Origin: Phytopythium helicoides
Taxonomy: Eukaryota; Oomycota; Peronosporomycetes; Pythiales; Pythiaceae
NCBI GenBank assembly: GCA_024867545.1
Contig: JANFNE010000010.1
Span: 620,001-684,000 of the forward strand
Direction: 5' to 3'
Length of the DNA stretch: 64,000 nt
Part shown: positions 36,281-45,297 of the stretch, piece by piece
How positions within the stretch are numbered: the stretch's first letter is position 1
Layout: each line of letters starts with the position of its first letter
The notes under the pieces: model-generated
The model's database searches: none
Told to the model about the DNA's origin: nothing
Seen by the model: the letters and a program-made list of their open reading frames with translations, nothing else
Program-made: the position numbers and the translations under genes

Positions 36281-36689
36281 GTATGCACATGACTAGGTAG
36301 GCAGAAACGCAGTGGTCGCTGCGGCGCTTTGCTCTGTTCGGGTTGCTTGCTACTATCACTTGTCCTTGGGGCGCAGCTCCTCAATCGCCTCGCGCACCTG
36401 CACGGCGCGGCTCTGCTTCTGCCGCTCGAAGCGCTCGGCCAGGTCCGGGACGACGAACAGGTCCTTGACGCGCCGCGGCACGGCCTCCCACAGCCCGTCG
36501 CCATAGAGCCCCCACTTGCGCGTGAGGTCGTCGCCGAGCTCGGGGCGCGACATCTTGATGGACGTCTCTGCGAACTGCTCCGGGTGCTGGAAGCGAAGGT
36601 AGGCGAGCAGCGAGACACCCGCGAGCGTCATGCCCGTCACGCCCGACAGGAAGAGCGCCGGCAGGTTCACGCGCGGCGCCATGCTGGTC
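34471..36689. repeat. Segmental duplication, copy B (2,219 bp)
   Basis: Same length and order as 29415-31633. Flanking sequence differs completely on both sides: left ...AATGAATGAC before CGCAGATGAG, right ...CATGCTGGTC before AATCGATGG. It therefore contains only the 3' half of the channel gene, its 3' spacer and the small membrane-protein gene up to its start codon. Confidence 0.93.
36356..36682 (-). CDS. Small single-membrane-span protein, copy B
   Basis: The 108-codon frame starts at 36682 and its protein appears identical to that of the gene at 31300-31626. The duplication breakpoint lies just seven bases upstream of the ATG, so its promoter and 5' UTR must come from new flanking DNA (36690-36750). 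Because the protein is unchanged, this copy is either very young, maintained, or the ancestral one. Function is unknown: one N-terminal hydrophobic segment and a charged C-terminal helix. Confidence 0.62.
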   Translation of the reverse strand: MAPRVNLPALFLSGVTGMTLAGVSLLAYLRFQHPEQFAETSIKMSRPELGDDLTRKWGLYGDGLWEAVPRRVKDLFVVPDLAERFERQKQSRAVQVREAIEELRPKDK

Positions 36690-37194
36690 AATCGATGGAA
36701 CGGATCCCTTCCGGACCTTCCAGGCACCTTTTAGAGCCGGCCGTTTTTGCGCCGTAAACGGCATTACAGCCAATGGCGGCTGTCTCTTCCGACGGATAGC
36801 GAGCTCTGATTGGGTCATTTAACGTCGCAAGTGTTCTTGTAGGCGAAAGTTTCCCCCCCTCGCTTCTCCCTGTACACGAGCTGCGTTTCGTGGTGCTGTC
36901 GGACTGAGGAGCGCAGCATCGCGCGCCCTTATCCCGCAACCGCCCGGCTGTCGGACGATCCTCTGTATACAATTACCAAGTCACAATCCGACCACCACTT
37001 TCGCCCTTCCCCCTCATCCCGCAACCCGTCTTATTTTTCCATGCTTCCATCCGGCCGTATAACTCTCTCGCGGCCTCCCCCCAGTTCCTCGAGAAAGGCC
37101 AAGGCGCGTGCGTGGCAGCGAGCGAGCGAGCGAGCGCTCCACGCCAGTCGGACAGGCGACAGCGAGCGCCAAACAGAGAGAAGCGCCGAGCGTC
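36690..37194. other. Intergenic region upstream of the AGC kinase
   Basis: A 505-bp non-coding interval between the small gene and the kinase, which are divergently transcribed. It is pyrimidine-rich around 37000-37090 and holds a short GAGC-type tandem run (gagcgagcgagcgagcgctc, about 37119-37138) just before the kinase ATG. No gene is supported. Confidence 0.5.
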
Positions 37195-40100
37195 ATGGGC
37201 GCAGAGATCAGCCGCCCGCCGGTGCCCGCCGGCTCGCTGCGGCGCGTCGGCAGCAGCTCCGCGCTCGACTCGCAGCGCAAAAAGGTGACGAGCGACCTAC
37301 CCACGTCGTCGTCCACCACGTCGCTCAGCGCCATGGCCAAGGCCGCGTCGGCCGCGGGCGCCAGCGGCTACGCGAGCTTCTCGGACATGAAGACCAGCGA
37401 CACGACGGCCTCCACGCCCAGGGACGCGCGCGAGTCCACCAACAGCACCAACAGCTCGGGCAGCAAGGGCAGCAAGCTGCTCGACAACCCGCTGTTTAAC
37501 TCGATCCGCCGCTCGCGCAACAGCAGAGGACCCGCATCGACCAGCGACGCGCTGCAGAGCCCCGCAGCGCCGACCAGCGAGGACCACGCCGTCGAGTCGC
37601 TCGACCTGCCCATGGTCGAGTGGGAGGGATACGTCACCAAGCGCGGACACCTCGTGCGCAACTGGAAGATGCGCTTCTTCACGCTCGAGGGAAACCTCAT
37701 CTCGTGTATGCCTCAACAATCTGCTTGCATATCAGACTGGCCACGTACTAACCCGCTTGACTGACTGCCAACCATACAGATTACGAGAGCAAGGTCGACG
37801 CGCGCAACCGCAGCCATCTCAAGGGAAGAGTCAACGTCTCCTCTGTCAAGATCGACAAGGTCGCCAAGAACGGACATGGCTTTGACTTTTCCTTCGAGAC
37901 GACAGAGGGAAAGGTCTTCCACTGCTCGGTGCCCACGCAGTTCGACCAGTTAGCCTGGGTCTACTACCTCGAGGTACGTGGCCGATCAGATATTCGACCA
38001 TAGAAACAGTGCCCTCAACCGTTGCGCAATATCCACAGGCCGGTGTCGACTGTAACAACATGCGCAAGAACAGCAAGCCGATCTACAACAACTACCGCCA
38101 CGGCGCTCTGCCAAACATGAACACGCAGCACGCCTACGACGTGTTCCGACGCGCGCTCAGCGGCGAGCCCAACATGATCACGGAAGTCATGGCCTACTTC
38201 AACAAAGACTTGGTCTTTACGTCGTCGTACCCGAAGAGCACGCCGTTCTGTGGCGACTACTTTGGACGCGAAGGCTTCCTGCTGTTCTTGGGCTCCTTCC
38301 AAAGCAACGTGGACATCGTTGAGATGACAGTGATTGAATCCGTCATGGACCCAGACGGCAAGGCGCTTACGGTCAAGGGTACAGAGACGCTCAAGAGCAA
38401 GCACTCGGGTACTGTCATCGTTCAGCCATGGACCCACCGCATTCGCTTTGGTCCGTATGGTCGCATCTTGCGCCTTCGCGTCGACGTGGACCTGAAAAAT
38501 GTGAACGGCAACTGGAAGAGCTTTGTCGCAAAGAACCCGTACTCCGAGATGGCAGACGCTGCTGTTCGTTCCAATCGATCGCTCAGTATCTCCATGAAGG
38601 ACTTCACAGTCTACAACGTGATTGGTAAGGGTGGTTTTGGAACGGTCGTCAACGCTGTGAAGAAGAGCGACGGTCAGATCTACGCGCTCAAGATCCTGGA
38701 GAAGGGCAAGATGACCAAGTACGACGTCGAAAGCTCGTTCACGGAAATGCGCGTGGCGCAGAACATCCATCACCCGTTCATCGCTGGCCTACGCATTGCA
38801 TTCCAGAGCCGGACCAAGCTCTTCTTGGGAATGAACTACTACGCCGGTGGTGATCTCTTCCACCACATGAGCAAGGGTTCGAGCTGCAGAATACCTTCGG
38901 ATCGCGCACACTTCTACGCGGCCGAGCTGGTGCTTGCGATTCATCATCTTCACAAGAACGATATTCTCTACAGGTACAGTTTGATATCGGTAATCTGCTC
39001 GGAGCTTTGCTGTGGACTCACATATCAACCATGTTGATCTATTCAGAGATATCAAACCTGAGAACGTGATGATTGATGGCGACGGACACATTGCACTGGT
39101 GGATTTCGGTTTGGCGAAGCTGCACGTCTCCGAATTCAAGGGTGCAAAGACCATGGCTGGTTCTCCTCAGTACACAGCTCCAGAGCTTCTGCTGCCTAAG
39201 GCCAAGCGATCGTACGGCAAGGCTGCAGACTGGTGGAGTCTCGGCATCTTGCTCTACGAAATGAGCGTGGGCAAGTCGCCGTTCTACGACAACAACATCG
39301 ACAAAATGTACAAGAAGATCCAGAACGACCCACTCGTTTTTCCGGTCAAGCCCGAGCTTTCGGAAGAGCTCAAGGACATTCTTCGCGGGGTACGCTCATC
39401 TGGGTGATGGCTATCAGCAAACGACATGGTGAACTCACGTGTTGTTGTTTCGTTGAACAGTTCCTGCAAAAGGACCCGATGAAGCGACTAGGTAGTAACA
39501 TCAGCGATATCCTCGCACACCCATACTTTGGCGCCATCGACTGGGATTTGCTGCTGAAGAAGCAGATCACGCCGCCGTGGAAGCCGAAGCTCGTAAGTGT
39601 GCCACGCCTCATGTCATCCCGCCGCACTTGCTGACACAATTATGTCTGCTTTGTTTCGAGCAGGACTCACCACTGGACGTTGAGTATGTGGATTCCGAGT
39701 TCACGGAGCTTGACGTGCACTCTGAAGTCCAATCTCCGACGGAGAAGTCTGCTGCGAAGTCGAAGGGTTTCCTGTCTCTGGTGTCCAACCGTAGCGGTCG
39801 CAAGATCACTCCACCCGTCCAGGACCCGACCTTCAAGGATTTCACATACTTCTGCGAAGACCCCGATGCACTTGTGGAGGTCACGAACCTGGTGTCGGAA
39901 CTTCGGCCGCCGCCACCGCCGCCGAGCGAAGACGATTCGGAAGACTTCGAACAGGATAGTGCCTCGGCTCCCCTACCGACAGAGTACACAGGCACGCCGC
40001 TTGCGTCGTACGTTGACAATGGGCATCTAAACATTGCTCCGATGTCTCCGGAGACGTTCCGCGACGACCTCAAGAAGCTGGAAGCTACCATGGCGGAGCA

Positions 40101-40371
40101 ATTTGAGCGCGTCGAGTTCACCATTTCGCGTGAGCGTCCTCCACGACTGCAGGCGGAGAAAGCGAGCTCCAGCTCGGAAGAGATCGATGAATCCAATGTC
40201 GACCGTGTCCATGTCGAGAAGTACATTATCTCGCCATCTGCAGCTCCTCATACGCCAGCAACGTCTGCGCCAAACTCTGGAGTGTCGGATGAGCAGACTC
40301 GGAGCCAGCATTCACGCGGCAAGTCGTCGGAGAGCTCTTCGACAGACGACGGGCCGCTGACGATGGACTGA
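37195..40371 (+). CDS. AGC-family protein kinase with PH and NTF2-like (SnoaL-type) domains
   Basis: Exons: 37195-37705, 37780-37973, 38039-38973, 39047-39389, 39462 to about 39591, and about 39664-40371, giving about 940 residues. The N-terminus MGAEIS fits an N-myristoylation site. A PH domain begins at WEGYVTKRGHLVRNWK (about residue 142). Next comes an NTF2/SnoaL-like fold (GDYFGREGFLLFLGSF to RILRLRVDVDL, about 38250-38490). The kinase has GKGGFGTV, ALKIL, YRDIKPENV, DFGLAKL, the AGC T-loop MAGSPQYTAPE and the hydrophobic motif FKDFTYF (about 39834). All catalytic residues are present. PH-AGC kinases act downstream of phosphoinositides (Akt-like). The NTF2-like insertion is unusual and may mediate dimerisation, which is inference. 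The C-terminal tail is acidic and Ser-rich. Confidence 0.88.
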
Positions 40372-40512
40372 TCTGGGAGCATGATCGAAGTAGACGGGAG
40401 GTGAAAGAGTGTGGGTGAAATCGTGACTAGAGGCATTTTCCCTCTGACTACAACACGCGCGGTGATTTCTACAGTAGAGTAGCCGACAGCGTACAAACTG
40501 GACTTGAAAGGC

Positions 40513-40518
40513 AATAAA
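40513..40518 (+). promoter_or_regulatory. Possible AATAAA polyadenylation signal of the AGC kinase
   Basis: An AATAAA hexamer lies 142 bp after the kinase stop, in the short convergent spacer before the TPR gene. It is the only exact match in the spacer. Oomycete polyadenylation signals are weakly conserved, so this is a plain motif call. Confidence 0.3.
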
Positions 40519-40577
40519 AAAGAACGAAGAAAGGGAATCATCTTGGTGTCGATAGAAATCAAATTGCATTTGAGAAC

Positions 40578-42148
40578 TCATTCAAACAGATTTGACCTAT
40601 CGCCAACGACATTTGCTTCGCCACCCGTCATCTCCGTCCACATGCTCATCACCAAACGGCCAATGAATGACAGCCCGCCAGTCGAGTAAAGCCGCATTAT
40701 CGTCCACAAGCCAGCCAGCATCATGATAGTACGCGTCGTCGACGGCTTCGTTGTAAGCTCAGACTTCTTGGTGCCACGATCAATTTCTCCAAGTTTCGAC
40801 ATGAGGACCTGTCTGGCAGTCTCGAAAAACTGCTCGCGATCGCCAATTTTGTGGTAATCTACTCCCTCGGCACGAAGCATTTCAGCGATCTCGGCGTTTG
40901 ACATGGACTTGAGTATCTCATCAACCGTACGGCGGCTAGCTTGGAATGTCGGAGAGGAAGGGGTAGGTCCGACTGCAGCACCTTGCGGTCGGTTGCGCTC
41001 CTCTTCCTGCATGTCGTGCAACATCTGCTGAACATTGCGGTCGGTAAGGTCGATGCCGTTTTCCTTAGCATCGCGAATCATCTCAGGGGTTGGGTGGAAA
41101 AAGTCGACGCGCTTTTCTTGTCTTGCGTGCACTTCCTTCGCTTTCGCAACGCGTTCTCGGATTTCTTTCGCGTGCTCTTCCTGGCCTTTGCGCTCCAGCA
41201 TATGAGCTAGTCTCTCTGCGTCGCTAACCTCGCGCTCAAAATCAACTTGGGAGTCGCTTTTCGAAGTTGGGTTGCCATCGTTGTCATAGACCTGGCCGCG
41301 ACCAAACATCCCGCTGAAAGTTTTCTTGTCAAGTATTCGCTGACGCACTCGTTGCTGCTTCAGATCTCGTAATAGCTTGGATACGTCGCGATTGCGCCGG
41401 TCGATATCGTAAGCACGCTGGAGGTCAGCGATTGCACGGTCAAACTCGAGAGCACCGGACGATGGAGGAGTGATCAGCGCCTGCGCACGCCTGCAGCAAC
41501 TCATTTTCAGCAACAGCCGCAACATCACACTCCAGAAATTCGACCAACCGGTATAAAGCTTTGACACAGTGCGAGTCCAGCTCCAATGCATCATCGCATG
41601 CGCGGATGCACACGAGGAACTCCCGGAGCTTGAATTTTGCAACTTCACGATCTGATTAGAGAACTACGACAATCCGGCACAAGACGACAATACTCACCAG
41701 CAATGTTGAGATAACACGAGAGTTTGAGCGCATCGAGGCGCTTCTGATCCCTTCTCACGTCTTCGTGTAGCTTTTCGTTTTGCTGACACGAGTAGTCAAC
41801 CACCCGCAGATCCGTGTCCTCGATGCCCTTCTTTTTCCACCCAGGATCTTTGTTGAGAATGAATTTAAACACGGCGAGCGCTTTTTCGTACTCGGCGACA
41901 GCTTCTTCGAGCTCACCGGCAGCAAAGTGAGTGTTGCCCGAGGTCTTCATATTCTCAGCTGTGGCTATTCTCTCGGCAAACGGGAGCTGTCGAGCCGAGA
42001 TCACAGACTCCTGCATAAAAAGCGAGTGCTGGAGGTACTGTGGCCATGAGTCATAGGTGGTGCGCAGTTGCGCCTGCTGTGCACCCTTGAGCTTCACAGC
42101 CTTGCTCATAAGGTCTGCAAAAGGGTTCCCACCGGCCATATCCAGCAT
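40578..42148 (-). CDS. TPR co-chaperone-like protein with C-terminal membrane anchor
   Basis: The start at 42148 (MLDMAGGNPFADL) is followed by a TPR domain: NMKTSGNTHFAAGELEE (about 41950), YLNIADREVAKF across an intron at about 41697-41648, and ALYR/RAQALI joined across an intron at about 41548-41492. This three-TPR arrangement resembles the Hsp90-binding TPR of FKBP/AIP-type immunophilins, but no isomerase domain is present. The C-terminal half is charged (VDFFHPTPEMIRDAKENG, about 41100). It ends with a hydrophobic helix (MMLAGLWTIMRLY, about 40720) followed by a short tail, suggesting a tail-anchored protein of the ER or mitochondrial outer membrane. Both splice junctions keep frame. The product is about 500 residues. 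The client is unknown. Confidence 0.72.
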
Positions 42149-42727
42149 GTTGCCTGCAATCGAGATGTTACGATGTGTGCGTTGTTGAACCAGACGGTCT
42201 AGAAGACGCGATGGGTCGCACAGCTTCTAGAACCTGTTCAGCATCATGTAACAGCCTGCAGATTTTCTAGGCCGTATTTTTGGCAAGTACCACAAAAACG
42301 GTTGCACACCTCCATCACTCAGCGTGAAGTTTGATTATGTCTATCATCTTGCAACATGTCTAGATGGAACCAGATGCACGTATGACAGTCTTGGCACTAG
42401 ACCACGGCATCGGGCTACGCGAATGACGATACTCATCAATCCATCTACAGCAATGCGCATTCTGCTCGCAGGCTTGCGATCGACCAAGCCGCATGTGTCC
42501 CCTCGATTTCAATGCGGAATAGTCTGGCGGTGATGGATATCCGATACGACGGAAGAAGTGCGGGAACTTCCACTCCTTGTCCTGTGATCACAAGTCCGTC
42601 GGTGGACGTGCAACATCACGTCACGGGCAGGGATCTGCTTGGCAGAAGCTTTTTCGTCATTCTCCAACTCGCACTCTCCATCGCTAAAGTCTCATCGACC
42701 ACTGATCCATTTCGCCTTCGGTAGACT
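42149..42727. other. Intergenic region between the TPR gene and the GH3 gene
   Basis: About 580 bp without a supportable gene; the open frames are short and uneven in composition. It must hold the promoters of two divergent genes. An initiator-like element near 42655 is listed separately. Confidence 0.5.
42655..42670 (+). promoter_or_regulatory. Oomycete Inr-like initiator upstream of the beta-glucosidase
   Basis: CGTCATTCTCCAACTC lies 58-73 bases before the ATG and resembles the oomycete core-promoter initiator consensus GCTCATTYYNCAWTTT in its TCATTCTCCA core, on the correct strand and at a usual distance. One short motif match only. Confidence 0.4.
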
Positions 42728-45133
42728 ATGATCTTGTTACGGCTGGCGGCTGGAGCAGCACTCGTCTTCTCAGCACTCAGTCTGTCGACTTCAAGCGCTC
42801 AGCAGCTGCAAGACATCGACCAACGCGCAGATGCCATGATATCAGCCATGTCGCTAGATGAATTGCTGGGTCAAATGACGCAGCTGGATGTCAGCACAGT
42901 GGTGCAGAAAGACGGATCGCTCAACTACACTGCGGTGTATGCCCATGCTCGCCTGGGTGTCGGGTCCTACCTCAACACACCAAGCCTCGGCGCGACTGGT
43001 AATTCGTCAGTAATGCCATCTCTTTCAGCTCCTCAGTGGCGCGCCATTCTGAACGAATTGCAGCAAGTTTTCATCAACATGACCGGTCACCCTATATTGT
43101 ACGGGCTTGACTCCGTGCACGGCGCCAACTACGTCCGGGACGCAGTATCCTTTGGTCAGCAGCTAAACGCCGCTGCGACATTCAACGCTTCGCTTGTGAA
43201 CGAGATGGGAGCTATCACCGCTCGTGACACACTCGCTGCCGGTATTCCGTGGGTCTTTGCTCCGATTCTTGACATCTCGCAAAACTCTTTGTGGCCACGG
43301 ACTTTCGAGACATTTGGCGAGGATCCGTACCTTGTGTCAGTCATGGCAGACGCCATAGTGAGCGGATTGCAACGCGAGAACACCACAGCAGCGTGCATGA
43401 AGCACTTGATCGGGTACTCCAAGACACCGACGGGTCACGATCGTGATGGCGTTACGATATCTGACTATGACTTACTCAACTACTTCGCGCCATCGTTCCT
43501 CGCAGCTATCCGCGCAGGCGTTAAAACCGGCATGGAGACATACGCCTCGGTGAATGGCGTTCCAGTTGTCGCCAACAACCGACTTCTGGAGCAGCTTATC
43601 CGCCACGACATGGGCTTCGAAGGACTTATTGTCACCGATTGGGCCGAGATCAACAACTTGCATGACTGGCATCGTGTTGCAAAGACCAAACAAGATGCAG
43701 TTCGCATGACACTCCAGAAAACCTCCATTGACCTAAGCATGGAGCCCTACGACGCGAAAAGTTTCATCGACTCAGCAAAGGCAGCCATCAATTCTCACCC
43801 TGAACTCCTGCCGCGCATCAAGGCGTCTGCTCGGCGCATGCTCAAACTGAAGCTCGAGTTAGGACTCTACGACACGCCCGTTCCTGGCCAGGGTGTTATC
43901 AAAAATGTAGGACAAGACAGTGACCGCCAGGTGGCGCTCGATCTCGCTCGTGAGTCGATCGTTCTTGTCAAGAACGAGAATTTACTTCCACTCGACAAGG
44001 CAATCCGAGTGCTACTCACAGGCCAGGCTGCAAATAGTGTGGGTCTTCTCTGTGGCGGATGGACTGTTCGCTGGCAAGGTGTGTCGACTCTAGCGGATGA
44101 TATAATCTTCCCGAAAGGGATCACGCTTCAGGACGGTATAGCCAATGTTCTTGGCGCTAATACCACTCTGGAATTCGCAAACACACTGCACCCTAACGGC
44201 AGCTTCTCTCAGACTGAGCTGGATGCTATCAAGGCCCGTGCAAGCAATGCCGAGGTCACGATCGTTGCAATCGGTGAAGACTCATATGCTGAGAAGCCTG
44301 GTGATATTAACGATTTGAATCTCCCCAGCGGCCAAGTTGATTACGTGCGTCAGCTTGCAAGCACAGGAACCAAGATTGTGCTAGTGCTCGTTCAAGGACG
44401 CCCGCGACTCCTCCAGGGTATTGCAGACCTAGCAGACGCAATCATCTACGCCATGTTACCAGGTGAAGTCGGCGGTCAAGCAATCGCTGAGATTCTCTAC
44501 GGCGAGGTCAATCCAAGTGCACGTCTCCCAATCACATATCCGAAGAGCACTGCGAACGTGGCCATCCCATACAATCACCGCGTAACGACGCGCTGTGCCA
44601 GCGGACCGTGCGAAGTCGAGTGGCCGTTTGGACATGGACTCAGCTACACCACTTTTCAGTATGACGGACTCAAGGTCGAGTCGCGACAGCTCAATGGCGC
44701 TGCAATTCAGCGCGTTACCGTCAACGTTCGAAATGTTGGATACGCCACGGGCCAAGACACGGTGTTACTGTTCCTTATCCAGCCATACCGGGAACTTGCT
44801 GTGCCCGAAGTGAAACAACTCAAGAAGTTCCAAAAACTATGGCTCGAACCTGGGGAACAAACATCCGTCACATTCGAGCTTACAGCCGAAGACTTCTGTG
44901 TCTACGATCCACAAATCGGCAACGGCTTTCACCGCGTCGTGGAACAGGGTGATTACGTTGTTGCTATCGGCGCCGACACAGAGTGCAACGTGTACGCTGT
45001 TCAAGCTGCGCTGACTGAAGATGCAGGAGTAACGACCAACTCGACCATGGGCAACTCGACGCTCGTTCAGGCACCGCTCCGAAACCCTCAACTCTGCGCG
45101 ACCTTCACCATTACTGACAGCCTGAGTGCATGA
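42728..45133 (+). CDS. Secreted glycoside hydrolase family 3 beta-glucosidase
   Basis: A single intronless exon of 801 codons. The N-terminus (MILLRLAAGAALVFSALSLS) is a signal peptide with likely cleavage after SSAQ. The GH3 N-terminal barrel shows HPILYGLDSVHGANYV, the substrate-binding KHLIGYSKTPTGHDRD region, and the nucleophile motif GLIVTDWAEI, in which Asp is the nucleophile (about 43630). The alpha/beta sandwich (LARESIVLVKNENLLPL) and the C-terminal fibronectin-III-like domain (VTVNVRNVGYATGQDTV) complete the fold. Several N-glycosylation sequons are present. GH3 enzymes release glucose from beta-glucans or cellobiose; in an oomycete this serves nutrient release or remodelling of its beta-glucan wall. 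Length and motifs are normal for the family. Confidence 0.93.
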   Translation: MILLRLAAGAALVFSALSLSTSSAQQLQDIDQRADAMISAMSLDELLGQMTQLDVSTVVQKDGSLNYTAVYAHARLGVGSYLNTPSLGATGNSSVMPSLSAPQWRAILNELQQVFINMTGHPILYGLDSVHGANYVRDAVSFGQQLNAAATFNASLVNEMGAITARDTLAAGIPWVFAPILDISQNSLWPRTFETFGEDPYLVSVMADAIVSGLQRENTTAACMKHLIGYSKTPTGHDRDGVTISDYDLLNYFAPSFLAAIRAGVKTGMETYASVNGVPVVANNRLLEQLIRHDMGFEGLIVTDWAEINNLHDWHRVAKTKQDAVRMTLQKTSIDLSMEPYDAKSFIDSAKAAINSHPELLPRIKASARRMLKLKLELGLYDTPVPGQGVIKNVGQDSDRQVALDLARESIVLVKNENLLPLDKAIRVLLTGQAANSVGLLCGGWTVRWQGVSTLADDIIFPKGITLQDGIANVLGANTTLEFANTLHPNGSFSQTELDAIKARASNAEVTIVAIGEDSYAEKPGDINDLNLPSGQVDYVRQLASTGTKIVLVLVQGRPRLLQGIADLADAIIYAMLPGEVGGQAIAEILYGEVNPSARLPITYPKSTANVAIPYNHRVTTRCASGPCEVEWPFGHGLSYTTFQYDGLKVESRQLNGAAIQRVTVNVRNVGYATGQDTVLLFLIQPYRELAVPEVKQLKKFQKLWLEPGEQTSVTFELTAEDFCVYDPQIGNGFHRVVEQGDYVVAIGADTECNVYAVQAALTEDAGVTTNSTMGNSTLVQAPLRNPQLCATFTITDSLSA

Positions 45134-45297
45134 AACGAGTTTCTCTGAAGTAGGTGTCTCTGGTAGCTCCTGGCAGATTTTCTAGAAAGCCAGTCATCCA
45201 TCCATTTGATCTTTGGCCAAACAACCAGGTTGAGTCCATGTCTTCATTACATTTGTCGACTCCGTCCACGCTTTTCTCCGTTTTGGGACTCTTTTGC

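Noticed and set aside
36028..36618. 196-codon minus-strand frame repeated at 30972-31448
   Set aside because: It spans the antisense of the channel C-terminus and a shifted frame of the small membrane protein, and occurs in both copies only because the segment is duplicated.
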